Below, in pieces: positions 8,723 through 17,328 of a stretch of DNA of 64,000 nucleotides. How positions within the stretch are numbered: the first letter of the stretch is position 1; every line of letters starts with the position of its first letter. The translations under genes and the position numbers were made by a program. The notes beneath the pieces are model-generated. The model saw nothing but the letters and a program-made list of their open reading frames with translations, had not been told where the DNA came from and did not search any database. Source of the stretch: Arthrobacter sp. EM1 (GTDB taxonomy: Bacteria > Actinomycetota > Actinomycetes > Actinomycetales > Micrococcaceae); assembly GCF_029964055.1 (NCBI RefSeq), contig NZ_CP124836.1:3224001-3288000 (forward strand), in the 5' to 3' direction.

Positions 8723-10645
8723 TCAGGGTGTTAGGGCGCTACCTGAGGCCTGCCCAGTCAGCCGGACCGGCACGAGGGGCGCGAAGAAGGCGCCGAGCTC
8801 CGCCGTTGCCGTCAGCGGCAGGACGTTGGCCACGTACTGGTCAGGGCGGACGATCACAATGACGCCGCCGCGGTCCAGGCCGCGCAGTTCGAAGATGTCC
8901 GCCGTCGGGTCGGTGCCGTAAACCTTCTCCAGATAGGTGAGCCGGAACGGGCCGACTTCCGGGGTAAACACCGCCGGAACAGCCGTGATGTCCACACCCG
9001 TGTGGTCCTGCTGGTAGATCACTTTCACGTCGAACCAGGCGTCGGCGTCCGCTCCGTCCGGGGTAGCTGCCAGCGGCGATTCCGGCGCGTTGGCCAACCA
9101 GGCGGCCAGCTCCGTCGTGGGCGACGGAGCGCCGGCCGCAGCCTGATCCGCGAAGACGTAGATACGCCACCGGCCATCCGCCGCGGCCTGGTGGCCGAGC
9201 TGAAGCGGGTTTGTGTCGCAGACGCGCTCCACCGGCGCGGATTTGAAGCGCTTGCCGACAGGAAATCCGGTAGCCAGGCCCTGGTGGGTCGCTTCGCCGA
9301 CGATCATCGAAGGCGAGTACTCGGTCATAAAGCCCGCAGGAAACTCTGCCGTGCGCACGTAGAAGTCCTCGAGCTCGGAGGGGTTCTCGAACTCTTCGGG
9401 CTTCTTCGCCATCAGGGACGACCACAACTTGTCGAAGTCGATGAGGTTCTTCGCAACAACCTGCCGTTCGGCCGAGTAGGTGGAGAGCAGGCTCTCTGGG
9501 CTGCGGCCGTCAAGTACGTGACCGAGTTTCCAGCCGATGTTAAAGCCGTCCTGCATGGAGACGTTCATACCCTGGCCGGCCTTGGCACTGTGTGTGTGGC
9601 AGGCATCGCCGGTGATGAACACGCGCGGCGCGCGGATGCCGAGCTCCGCCGGAAGGACGTCGTCGAACCGGTCGGTAAGGCGGTGGCCCACCTCGTACAC
9701 GCTGTGCCAGGCGACATTGCGCACGTCGAGAACGTAGGGGTGGAGGATTGCGCCGGCCTTGGCGATGATCTGCTCGATGGTGGTGTTGCGCACGGCGCCG
9801 TTGTCAGCCGGGTCTACCTCGCCGAGGTCGACGTACATTCGGAACAGGTGGCCGCCCTCGCGCGGGATGAGCAGGATGCTGCCACCCGTACCGGACTGGA
9901 TGGCGCACTTGGTCCGGATGTCGGGGAAGTCCGTGCCGGCAACAACGTCCATAACCCCCCACGCGTGATTGGCTTTGTCGCCGGCGAGCGTGCAGCCGAT
10001 CGAGTCGCGGACTTTGCTCCGGGCCCCATCCGCCCCCACAACGTACTTGGCACGGACAATCCGCTCGGTGCCTGCGTCGGGACCATCAGTATGGAGCAGC
10101 GTCACACTGACGGGGTATTCGCCGTCGCCGGCGACCTCAAGGCCCTGGAATTCCAGGCCAAAATCGGGGGCCATGCGGGTGGGCGCATTGGCCATAAACT
10201 CGGCGAAGTAGTCCAGCACCCGGGCCTGGTTGACGATCAGGTGCGGGAACTCGCTGATGCCGGCAGGATCGTCGGCGGCACGGGCCGCCCGGACGATGCG
10301 GGACGAATCCTTCGGGTCCGGCTTCCAGAACGCCATCTCGGTAATGCGGTAGGCCTCGGCGATGATCCGTTCGGCGAAACCAAAGGCCTGGAAGGTCTCT
10401 ACGCTCCGGGCCTGGATACCGTCAGCCTGGCCGATGGCGAGCCTGCCACCGCGGCGCTCCACGATCCTTGTGGTCACTGCCGGGAACTGGGAGAGCTGGG
10501 CTGCCGCGAGCATCCCGGCGGGCCCCGTTCCGACGATGAGGACGTCGACGTGCTCGGGAAGCTCGGCGGGGCGTTCGATCCCGACGCCGGCGGCCGGCTG
10601 GACTCGCGGGTCACCGGATACGTAACCGTGGTGGTGGAACTGCAC
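8723..10645 (-). CDS. FAD-dependent aromatic hydroxylase (3-hydroxybenzoate 4-monooxygenase / phenol hydroxylase family)
   Basis: 640-residue flavoprotein, the length of MobA-type 3-hydroxybenzoate 4-monooxygenases. The Rossmann motif GTGPAG is at residues 39-44, followed by a PHBH-like FAD/substrate domain with the GD motif in FITGDACHTHSAKAGQGMN (about 350-370). A C-terminal thioredoxin-like phenol-hydroxylase domain spans about 450-640. GTG start with GAGGAAAG ribosome site. MobA makes protocatechuate from 3-hydroxybenzoate. Divergent to a homoprotocatechuate operon, this enzyme could instead ortho-hydroxylate a hydroxyphenylacetate to the ring-cleavage substrate. Which of the two cannot be decided from sequence. 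Two IclR-like repeats lie just upstream. Confidence 0.88.
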   Translation of the reverse strand: MQFHHHGYVSGDPRVQPAAGVGIERPAELPEHVDVLIVGTGPAGMLAAAQLSQFPAVTTRIVERRGGRLAIGQADGIQARSVETFQAFGFAERIIAEAYRITEMAFWKPDPKDSSRIVRAARAADDPAGISEFPHLIVNQARVLDYFAEFMANAPTRMAPDFGLEFQGLEVAGDGEYPVSVTLLHTDGPDAGTERIVRAKYVVGADGARSKVRDSIGCTLAGDKANHAWGVMDVVAGTDFPDIRTKCAIQSGTGGSILLIPREGGHLFRMYVDLGEVDPADNGAVRNTTIEQIIAKAGAILHPYVLDVRNVAWHSVYEVGHRLTDRFDDVLPAELGIRAPRVFITGDACHTHSAKAGQGMNVSMQDGFNIGWKLGHVLDGRSPESLLSTYSAERQVVAKNLIDFDKLWSSLMAKKPEEFENPSELEDFYVRTAEFPAGFMTEYSPSMIVGEATHQGLATGFPVGKRFKSAPVERVCDTNPLQLGHQAAADGRWRIYVFADQAAAGAPSPTTELAAWLANAPESPLAATPDGADADAWFDVKVIYQQDHTGVDITAVPAVFTPEVGPFRLTYLEKVYGTDPTADIFELRGLDRGGVIVIVRPDQYVANVLPLTATAELGAFFAPLVPVRLTGQASGSALTP

Positions 10646-10690
10646 GGGCTTTCCTCACTTCGTTGTGTGGCGGACTCTCGCCGAGACGGC

Positions 10691-10725
10691 GTTCGATAAT
10701 AGAACAGACTGTTCGATAATAGAAC
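10691..10725. promoter_or_regulatory. Tandem 15-bp IclR-type operator repeats
   Basis: GTTCGATAATAGAAC occurs twice, exactly 20 bp apart, so both copies face the same side of the helix. Each is an imperfect inverted repeat (GTTC...GAAC) with a -10-like core. From memory the sequence is very close to the PcaR/PcaU-type site of IclR-family regulators of protocatechuate genes. The copies lie about 45-80 bases upstream of the monooxygenase start. No IclR gene is in the window. Confidence 0.6.
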
Positions 10726-10799
10726 TCGAACACTGGTTCCTCACTCTACGGCACCTATGACGCAGGTTACAAGTGCCCAAAAAGATCCGGACGCAGGGG

Positions 10800-10828
10800 T
10801 TGACGACGTGTCCGCTGCGGGGCATTCT
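10800..10828 (+). promoter_or_regulatory. Predicted promoter of the homoprotocatechuate operon
   Basis: TTGACG at -35, 17-base spacer, CATTCT at -10. The -35 matches the consensus well and the -10 weakly. It immediately precedes the palindromic GntR-like operator and lies 38 bases upstream of the proposed first start codon. Confidence 0.4.
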
Positions 10829-10829
10829 T

Positions 10830-10852
10830 ATCGTATACGATTTCGTACTCGA
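10830..10852. promoter_or_regulatory. Candidate GntR operator
   Basis: A perfect 12-bp palindrome ATCGTATACGAT, followed 12 bp later by a near-copy TCGTACTCGA. TCGTATACGA-like palindromes are typical of GntR/FadR-type sites. It covers the expected transcription start, just before the ribosome site of the FAH-RraA gene. The GntR regulator is the second gene of this operon, so autorepression is likely. Confidence 0.6.
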
Positions 10853-10865
10853 TGAGGAGCTACTT

Positions 10866-12341
10866 TTGGAACAGGTCACCGACCACACCCTGGCCGCGGC
10901 CCGCAAAGTCATCGCGGTGCATATTAACTACCCCAGCCGGGCAGCCCAGCGCGGCCGCACCCCCGAGCAGCCGTCCTACTTCCTGAAGCCATCGTCCTCC
11001 CTGGCCCTCAGCGGTTCAACGGTGGAGCGTCCGGCCGGGTGCGAACTCCTCGGCTACGAGGGCGAGATTGCGCTGATTATCGGCAAGCCCGCCCGCCGGG
11101 TGGGCATCGAGGACGCCTGGAGCCACGTCGAGCGGGTCACGGCCAGCAATGACCTCGGCGTCTATGACCTCCGCTACGCCGACAAGGGCTCCAACCTCCG
11201 GTCCAAGGGCGGCGACGGCTTCACCCCCGTCGGGCCCGGACTGCTCGCCGCGGACGCCGTGGACCCGGCCGGCCTGCGGATCCGCACCTGGCACAACGGC
11301 CAGCTGGTCCAGGACGACACCACCGGGGACCTGCTGTTCCCGTTCGCCCAGCTGGTCGCGGATCTGTCCCAGCTGCTCACGCTCGAAACGGGCGACATCA
11401 TCCTGACCGGCACTCCCGCCGGCGCCTCCGTTGCCAAGCCCGGCGACGTCGTCGAAGTGGAAGTCAGCGCCGGCGAACTGACCACCGGCCGGCTCGTGAC
11501 CACTGTCGTGGACGGCCTGACGCCGTTCGCGGACTTCGGCGCGCAACCGAAGACTGACGATCTCCAGCGCGAGGAGGCCTACGGGTCCCGCGCCGCCGCC
11601 GGGCTGCCCGACGTCGGCGGGACGGCGCCGGAACCGGCGTTAACGCCGGAGCTGAAGGCAAAGCTGGCGAGCGTGAGTACCGCTACCCTGTCCTCCCAGC
11701 TGCGCAAACGGGGCTTGAATAACGTCAGCATCGACGGCCTGCAGGCCACCCGCCCGGACCAGCGGATCGTGGGCCTGGCCCGGACTCTGCGGTTTGTGCC
11801 GAACCGCGAAGATCTTTTCAAGACCCACGGTGGCGGCTTCAACGCGCAGAAGCGCGCCATCGATTCGGTGAACCCGGGCGAAATCCTGGTGATGGAAGCC
11901 CGCGGCGAAAAGGGCACCGGAACCATCGGCGATATCCTGGCCCTGCGCGCCCAGGTCCGAGGCGCCGCAGCAATCATCACCGACGGCGGCGTGCGGGACT
12001 TCGCCGCCGTCGCCGCGATGGAGATGCCCACCTACTACGCCAACCCGCATCCGGCAGTGCTGGGACGGCGCCACATTCCCTGGGATACTGACGTCACCGT
12101 CGCCTGCGGCGGCACCACCGTCCAGCCCGGCGACATCATCGTCGCCGATGCGGACGGCATCCTGGTTATCCCGCCGGCCCTCGCGGCGGAACTCGCAGAC
12201 GATTCCATTGCACAAGAACGCGAGGAAGTCTTCATTTTCGAGACGGTTCAGCAAGGCCACAGCGTGGACGGGCTTTACCCGCTCAACGCCGCCTGGCGGG
12301 CCCGCTACGAAGAATGGGAAGCAGGCAAAGCCCGTGACTGA
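10866..12341 (+). CDS. Fumarylacetoacetate hydrolase-family enzyme fused to an RraA-like aldolase/decarboxylase domain (HpaG-type)
   Basis: About 491 residues in two domains. Residues about 1-215 form a FAH domain like HpaG (2-oxohept-3-ene-dioate isomerase / OPET decarboxylase), with YEGEIALIIGK and GGDGFTPVGPGLL. Residues about 245-460 form an RraA/HMG-aldolase-like domain with GDILALRAQVRG, the signature DGGVRD and PGDIIVADADGILVIP. I choose a TTG start because GAGGAG lies six bases before it; an in-frame ATG 93 bases upstream has no ribosome site and would place the promoter and operator inside the gene. As first gene of the operon it should process the ring-cleavage product. The RraA part may decarboxylate or cleave a 2-oxo acid (inference). 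Confidence 0.85.
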   Translation: MEQVTDHTLAAARKVIAVHINYPSRAAQRGRTPEQPSYFLKPSSSLALSGSTVERPAGCELLGYEGEIALIIGKPARRVGIEDAWSHVERVTASNDLGVYDLRYADKGSNLRSKGGDGFTPVGPGLLAADAVDPAGLRIRTWHNGQLVQDDTTGDLLFPFAQLVADLSQLLTLETGDIILTGTPAGASVAKPGDVVEVEVSAGELTTGRLVTTVVDGLTPFADFGAQPKTDDLQREEAYGSRAAAGLPDVGGTAPEPALTPELKAKLASVSTATLSSQLRKRGLNNVSIDGLQATRPDQRIVGLARTLRFVPNREDLFKTHGGGFNAQKRAIDSVNPGEILVMEARGEKGTGTIGDILALRAQVRGAAAIITDGGVRDFAAVAAMEMPTYYANPHPAVLGRRHIPWDTDVTVACGGTTVQPGDIIVADADGILVIPPALAAELADDSIAQEREEVFIFETVQQGHSVDGLYPLNAAWRARYEEWEAGKARD

Positions 12342-13047
12342 GACTGCCACCGCCGGAAATGCAGCCGGAACAGGGAACGCGGCCAGCAAGTCAGAAATGG
12401 CGTACGCAGTGGTGAAGGCCCGGATCGTGGACGGTACGTACTCCCCCGGCTACCGCCTGGTGCTGGCCAAGATCGCCGAGCATCTCGGCGTCAGTGTGGT
12501 CCCGGTCCGCGAGGCTATCCGCCGGCTCGAAGCTGAAGGGCTGGTGACGTTCGAGCGGAACGTCGGGGCCACCGTTTCCGGCATCGACCCCACCGAATAC
12601 CTCTACACCATGCAGACCCTGAGCATCGTCGAGGGGGCCGCCACAGCCCTGTCAGCTCCGCTGATCGGGGAGGCGGACATTGCCAGGGCACGGGCGGTCA
12701 ATGCGGAAATGCGGGACTGCCTGGAACACTTCGATCCCGACCGCTTTACCCGGCTTAACCAGGACTTCCACAGCGTCCTGTTCGAGCACTGCCCCAACCC
12801 GCACATCCTGGACCTCGTCCACCGCGGCTGGAACCGGCTGGCCTCGCTGCGGTCCTCCACGTTCCGTTTTGTCCCCGGCCGAGCCCGCGAATCCGTGGCC
12901 GAACATGAGGCCCTGCTGCGGCTGATCGAGACGCGGGCCGGCGCCGACGCCATTGAAAAGGCGGCCCGCAGCCACCGCAGCGCCACCCTTGACGCGTACC
13001 TCGCCCAGGCAGCAGCACCTGCCGACCAGACCCCCCTTAGCAGTTAG
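12334..13047 (+). CDS. GntR-family transcriptional regulator (FadR/FCD type)
   Basis: 237-residue regulator. The winged helix-turn-helix is at about residues 22-85 (VPVREAIRRLEAEGLVTFERNVGATV) and the FCD all-helical effector domain at about 95-225. GTG start overlaps the end of the FAH-RraA gene by 8 bases, so it is translationally coupled. Longer upstream readings in the same frame lie inside the previous gene and are implausible. It probably represses this operon through the ATCGTATACGAT palindrome in front of it. The ligand is likely homoprotocatechuate or a downstream acid (inference). Confidence 0.9.
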   Translation: MTETATAGNAAGTGNAASKSEMAYAVVKARIVDGTYSPGYRLVLAKIAEHLGVSVVPVREAIRRLEAEGLVTFERNVGATVSGIDPTEYLYTMQTLSIVEGAATALSAPLIGEADIARARAVNAEMRDCLEHFDPDRFTRLNQDFHSVLFEHCPNPHILDLVHRGWNRLASLRSSTFRFVPGRARESVAEHEALLRLIETRAGADAIEKAARSHRSATLDAYLAQAAAPADQTPLSS

Positions 13048-13057
13048 GAAAACAACA

Positions 13058-14578
13058 ATGACGTTTACTGCCCCCGCCGCCGCGACCACCGCCCACTACG
13101 TTCCGCAGGACCTGCCCACCCACATCCAGCACTACATCAACGGGGAGTTCGTCGACTCCGTCGGCGGGGCGACCTTTGATGTGCTCGACCCGGTATCGAA
13201 CGAAAATTATGCCACCGCTGCGGCCGGCCAGAAGGAAGACATCGAACTCGCCGTCGCCGCCGCCCGCGCAGCGTTCGTCAACGGCCCGTGGCCGAAAATG
13301 AAGCCCCGGGACCGCGCCCGCATCCTGAACAGGATCGCCGACGCCGTCGAGGCCCAGGAGGCACGCCTTGCCGAACTGGAGACGTTCGACACCGGCCTGC
13401 CGATCACCCAATCCCGGGGCCAGGCGCTCCGGGCAGCAGAGAACTTCCGCTTCTTCGCGGACCTGATCGTGGCCCAGTTCGATGACGCCATGAAGGTTCC
13501 GGGCTCGCAAATCAACTACGTCAACCGGAAGCCGATCGGCGTCGCAGGCCTCATCACGCCCTGGAACACCCCATTTATGCTGGAGTCCTGGAAGCTCGCC
13601 CCGGCCCTGGCCGCCGGCAACACTGTGGTGCTCAAGCCCGCCGAGTTCACGCCGCTGTCCGCGTCGCTGTGGGCGCAGATCTTCAAGGATGCCGGGCTTC
13701 CTGACGGCGTCTTCAACCTGGTCAACGGCCTCGGCGAGGAAGCCGGCGACGCCCTGGTCAAGCATCCGGACGTCCCGCTGATTTCGTTTACCGGCGAAAC
13801 CACCACCGGGCAGACGATCTTCCGCAACGCCGCGGCGAACCTCAAGGGCCTGTCGATGGAGCTGGGCGGGAAGTCCCCGTGCGTGGTGTTCGCGGACGCC
13901 GATCTGGACGCCGCGATCGACTCCGCCTTGTTCGGGGTCTTCTCGCTCAACGGCGAGCGCTGCACCGCAGGTTCCCGTATCCTCGTGGAGCGTTCGGTGT
14001 ACGCGGAGTTCTGCGAAAAGTACGCCGCCCGGGCGAAAAACATCGTCGTCGGCGATCCGCACGACCCCGCCACCGAAGTCGGCGCGCTCGTGCACCCTGA
14101 GCACTTCGCGAAGGTGGCCTCCTACGTGGAGATCGGCAAGTCCGAGGGCCGGCTCCTGGCCGGCGGCGGACGACCGGAGGGACTGCCGCACGGGAACTAC
14201 ATCGCCCCCACCGTCTTCGCCGACGTCGCCCCTGACGCGCGGATCTTCCAGGAGGAGATCTTCGGTCCCGTCGTCGCGATCACCCCGTTCGATGACGACG
14301 ACGAAGCGCTGGCTTTGGCGAACAACACCAGGTACGGCCTGGCCGCCTATATCTGGACGCAGAACCTGACGCGCGCCCACAACTTCGCGCAGAACGTGGA
14401 GGCTGGAATGGTCTGGCTCAACAGCCACAACGTCCGGGACCTCCGCACCCCCTTCGGCGGTGTCAAGGCCTCCGGCCTGGGCCACGAAGGCGGCTACCGC
14501 TCCATCGACTTCTACACCGACCAGCAGGCCGTTCACATCACCCTCGGCACCGTCCACACGCCCAAATTCGGCGCCTAA
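13058..14578 (+). CDS. hpaE: 5-carboxymethyl-2-hydroxymuconate semialdehyde dehydrogenase
   Basis: 506-residue NAD-dependent aldehyde dehydrogenase. The cofactor and active-site motifs are intact: TPWNTPFML, the glutamate motif MELGGKSP and the catalytic cysteine in GERCTAGSR, plus the C-terminal PFGGVKASG. It is placed between the regulator and the HpaD dioxygenase, so the substrate is predicted to be the semialdehyde from homoprotocatechuate 2,3-cleavage, oxidised to the diacid. I use the ATG ten bases after the gntR stop, preceded by AGGAAAA. Confidence 0.9.
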   Translation: MTFTAPAAATTAHYVPQDLPTHIQHYINGEFVDSVGGATFDVLDPVSNENYATAAAGQKEDIELAVAAARAAFVNGPWPKMKPRDRARILNRIADAVEAQEARLAELETFDTGLPITQSRGQALRAAENFRFFADLIVAQFDDAMKVPGSQINYVNRKPIGVAGLITPWNTPFMLESWKLAPALAAGNTVVLKPAEFTPLSASLWAQIFKDAGLPDGVFNLVNGLGEEAGDALVKHPDVPLISFTGETTTGQTIFRNAAANLKGLSMELGGKSPCVVFADADLDAAIDSALFGVFSLNGERCTAGSRILVERSVYAEFCEKYAARAKNIVVGDPHDPATEVGALVHPEHFAKVASYVEIGKSEGRLLAGGGRPEGLPHGNYIAPTVFADVAPDARIFQEEIFGPVVAITPFDDDDEALALANNTRYGLAAYIWTQNLTRAHNFAQNVEAGMVWLNSHNVRDLRTPFGGVKASGLGHEGGYRSIDFYTDQQAVHITLGTVHTPKFGA

Positions 14579-14606
14579 CCAGCCTCCTCAACGAAGAGAG
14601 AAGACC

Positions 14607-15683
14607 ATGAGCACCTTTGTCCCCACCCCCTCCGTTCCAGCCCCCGACATCGTCCGCTGCGCCTACATGGAGATCGTCGTCACGGACCTCGCCAGGTCCC
14701 GCGCCTTCTACGTGGACCTGCTTGGCCTGCACGTGACCGAGGAAGATGAAAACAGCATCTACCTGCGTTCCCTGGAGGAGTTCATCCACCACAACCTGGT
14801 GCTGCGCAAAGGCCCCATCGCAGCAGTTGCCGCATTCGCGTACCGGGTGAAGTCCCCGGCCGAGGTGGATGCCGCAGAGGCCTACTACAAGGAACTCGGC
14901 TGCCGGACCGAACGCCGCAAGGACGGATTCACCAAAGGCATCGGTGATTCTGTCCGGGTCGAGGATCCGTTGGGCTTCCCCTACGAGTTCTTTTACGAGA
15001 CCGAGCACGTCGAACGCCTCACCCAGCGCTACGACCTCTACTCGGCCGGGGAACTGGTCCGCCTGGACCACTTCAACCAGGTCACTCCGGACGTCCCGCG
15101 CGGCCGGAAGTACCTCGAGGATCTCGGCTTCCGCGTCTCCGAGGACATCCAGGACTCCGACGGCGTCACCTACGCTGCCTGGATGCACCGCAAGCAGACA
15201 GTGCATGACACCGCCCTGACCGGCGGCAACGGCCCCCGGATGCACCATGTCGCATTCGCCACGCACGAGAAGCACAACATCATCCAGATCTGCGACAAGA
15301 TGGGCGCCCTGCGGATCTCGGACCGGATCGAACGCGGTCCGGGCCGGCACGGCGTGTCCAACGCCTTCTACCTCTACATCCTGGACCCCGACGGGCACCG
15401 GATCGAGATCTACACGCAGGACTACTACACCGGCGATCCTGACAACCCCACCATCACCTGGGACGTGCACGACAACCAGCGACGCGACTGGTGGGGCAAC
15501 GCAGTGGTCCCCTCCTGGTACACCGAGGCCTCACTGGTCCTGGACCTGGACGGCAACCCGCAGCCCGTCATCGAACGGACGGACGCCTCCGAGATGGCAG
15601 TCACAGTGGGCGCCGACGGATTCTCCTACACCCGCGCAGCAGGCGCCGAAGCGGAGGGCTTTAAGCTCGGGGCGCAGCTGTAG
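14607..15683 (+). CDS. hpaD: Homoprotocatechuate (3,4-dihydroxyphenylacetate) 2,3-dioxygenase
   Basis: 358-residue extradiol dioxygenase of the vicinal-oxygen-chelate fold, with tandem betaalphabetabetabeta modules at about 18-135 and 150-285. The metal ligands are H155 (LDHFNQ), H214 (MHHVAF) and E267 (HRIEIY), and the acid-base H200 and second-shell Y257 are present. These are the same residue numbers as in the Brevibacterium fuscum enzyme, whose Arthrobacter homologue MndD uses Mn. Fe or Mn cannot be told from sequence. It opens the ring of 3,4-dihydroxyphenylacetate to 5-carboxymethyl-2-hydroxymuconate semialdehyde. The start is an ATG with a GAGAG ribosome site. Confidence 0.95.
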   Translation: MSTFVPTPSVPAPDIVRCAYMEIVVTDLARSRAFYVDLLGLHVTEEDENSIYLRSLEEFIHHNLVLRKGPIAAVAAFAYRVKSPAEVDAAEAYYKELGCRTERRKDGFTKGIGDSVRVEDPLGFPYEFFYETEHVERLTQRYDLYSAGELVRLDHFNQVTPDVPRGRKYLEDLGFRVSEDIQDSDGVTYAAWMHRKQTVHDTALTGGNGPRMHHVAFATHEKHNIIQICDKMGALRISDRIERGPGRHGVSNAFYLYILDPDGHRIEIYTQDYYTGDPDNPTITWDVHDNQRRDWWGNAVVPSWYTEASLVLDLDGNPQPVIERTDASEMAVTVGADGFSYTRAAGAEAEGFKLGAQL

Positions 15684-15685
15684 CC

Positions 15686-16471
15686 ATGCTGGATGCCAAG
15701 ACGATCGAGGCCATCGCCGACGAACTGCTGGAGGCCGGCCGCAGCCGGACCCCGGTACCCCGCCTCACTTCCCGCCACCCGGGCATGACAGTGGAGGACT
15801 CCTACGCCGTCCAGCAGCTCTGGCGCCGCCGGAACGAGGACGCCGGCCGGTCCCTGGTGGGCCGTAAGATCGGGCTCACCTCCCGGGCGATGCAGGTGGC
15901 CACCGGCATCACGGAACCGGACTACGGGGCGATATTCGATGACATGGTCCTGGAAACCGGCTGCTCGGTGCCGTGGGAGAAGTACACGCACCCCCGGGTG
16001 GAGGTGGAACTCGCGTTTGTGCTGAAGAAGGACCTGGCCGGTCCCGGCTGCACAGTCTTCGACGTGCTGAACGCGACCGACTATGTGGTTCCGGCCCTGG
16101 AGATCCTGGACTCCAGGATCGAAATGGAGGGCCGGACCATCGTGGACACCATCGCGGACAACGCAGCGATGGGGGCCATGGTGCTGGGCGGCAACCCGGT
16201 CCGGCCGGATGCCGTGGACCTGCGCTGGGTCTCCGCGATCCTCTACAAGAACCAGACAGTGGAAGAGACCGGTGTCGCAGCCGGCGTCCTGGACCACCCC
16301 GCGAACGGGGTGCACTGGCTTGCCAACAAGATTGCCGCGCACGGGGACAGCCTGAAGGCCGGGGACATCATCCTGGCCGGCTCCTTCACCCGCCCCGTCT
16401 GGGTTTACGCTGGCGATACCATCCACGCAGACTACGGACCGCTGGGAGTCGTGACATGCCGCTTCGAGTAG
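15686..16471 (+). CDS. hpaH: 2-oxo-hept-4-ene-1,7-dioate hydratase
   Basis: 261-residue member of the FAH-fold hydratase group (HpaH/MhpD). Typical segments are [22 protein letters not shown], a metal-binding [14 protein letters not shown] and the C-terminal [13 protein letters not shown]. It adds water to the decarboxylated dienoate to give 2,4-dihydroxyhept-2-ene-1,7-dioate. It starts two bases after the hpaD stop and overlaps the aldolase gene by 16 bases, consistent with one transcript. Confidence 0.93.
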   Translation: MLDAKTIEAIADELLEAGRSRTPVPRLTSRHPGMTVEDSYAVQQLWRRRNEDAGRSLVGRKIGLTSRAMQVATGITEPDYGAIFDDMVLETGCSVPWEKYTHPRVEVELAFVLKKDLAGPGCTVFDVLNATDYVVPALEILDSRIEMEGRTIVDTIADNAAMGAMVLGGNPVRPDAVDLRWVSAILYKNQTVEETGVAAGVLDHPANGVHWLANKIAAHGDSLKAGDIILAGSFTRPVWVYAGDTIHADYGPLGVVTCRFE

Positions 16472-17271
16472 CACCGGAGAGCACTTTCCGCGACGCGCTG
16501 GCCGCGGCGGGCCGGCCGCTGGCGGGTATGTGGGTCTGCTCCGGCAGCCCGCTAGTCGCCGAAATCTGCGCCGGCGCGGGCCTGGACTGGCTCCTCATCG
16601 ACGCCGAACACAGCCCCAACGGACTCGAATCCGTCCTGGCCCAGCTTCAGGCCGTCCACGGTTACCCGGGGCAGGTGCTGGTCCGGCCTCCGGTCAATGA
16701 CACAGTGCTGATCAAGCAGTACCTGGACCTTGGCGCCCAGAACCTGCTGGTGCCGATGGTGAACTCCGCGGCTGAGGCCCGGGCCGCCGTCGCCGCCACC
16801 CGGTACCCTCCGCACGGTGTCCGGGGGGTCGGCTCCGCGCTGGCCCGCTCCGGCCGCTGGAACCGGATCCCGGATTACCTCGCCCGAGCCGGGCAGACCA
16901 TCAGCCTCACCGTGCAGATTGAATCAACTGCGGCCGTCGCCGCCGTTGAGGACATCCTGGCGGTCGACGGAGTGGACGCCATCTTCCTCGGACCCTCCGA
17001 CCTCGCCGCCTCCATGGGACTGCTCGGACAGCAGGAACATTCCGAGGTGCGCGCCGCCGTCGAACACTGCCTCACAGCCGCCGCGACGGCCGGCAAACCC
17101 GCCGGCGTCAACGCCTTCAACCCGGACACCGCGCGGCGCTACCTGGCCGCCGGGGCATCGTTTATCCTGGTCGGCGCGGACGTCGCCGTGCTGGCCCGGG
17201 CCTCGGAGGGCTTTGCCCAGGCATTTATTCCGGCGGTTGATTCCGCCGGCCAGCAACCCGCCAGCTACTAG
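16456..17271 (+). CDS. hpaI: 2,4-dihydroxyhept-2-ene-1,7-dioate aldolase (HpcH/HpaI family)
   Basis: 271-residue class II pyruvate aldolase of the HpaI family. LIDAEHSPN carries the catalytic His; the metal-binding Glu lies in TVQIESTAA and the Asp in FLGPSDLAASMG. It splits the hydrated C7 diacid to pyruvate and succinate semialdehyde, ending the pathway. The true start is the ATG with GGGAG ribosome site that overlaps the hydratase gene; a longer frame upstream is only the hydratase read in another phase. A strong terminator follows immediately. Confidence 0.94.
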   Translation: MPLRVAPESTFRDALAAAGRPLAGMWVCSGSPLVAEICAGAGLDWLLIDAEHSPNGLESVLAQLQAVHGYPGQVLVRPPVNDTVLIKQYLDLGAQNLLVPMVNSAAEARAAVAATRYPPHGVRGVGSALARSGRWNRIPDYLARAGQTISLTVQIESTAAVAAVEDILAVDGVDAIFLGPSDLAASMGLLGQQEHSEVRAAVEHCLTAAATAGKPAGVNAFNPDTARRYLAAGASFILVGADVAVLARASEGFAQAFIPAVDSAGQQPASY

Positions 17272-17286
17272 CCTGCCCGCGAACAC

Positions 17287-17323
17287 AGCTGTGCCCGGGA
17301 CCGCCAAGGTCCCGGGCACAGCT
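17287..17323. terminator. Strong terminator hairpin, probably bidirectional
   Basis: A perfect 16-bp GC-rich stem (AGCTGTGCCCGGGACC and its complement) with a five-base loop GCCAA, followed by ATTTG. It lies 15 bases after the hpaI stop and 5 bases from the stop of the convergent hspR, so it can end both transcripts. Confidence 0.85.
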
Positions 17324-17328
17324 ATTTG

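Noticed and set aside
9002..10699. 565-codon plus-strand frame over the flavin monooxygenase
   Set aside because: Antisense to a conserved FAD enzyme; no ribosome site or recognisable motif.
10773..10865. ATG start 31 codons upstream for the FAH-RraA protein
   Set aside because: No ribosome site, and it would put the promoter, operator and GAGGAG site inside the coding sequence; the TTG start fits better.
13037..14557. 506-codon minus-strand frame over hpaE
   Set aside because: Mirror frame of a conserved aldehyde dehydrogenase; composition is non-protein-like.
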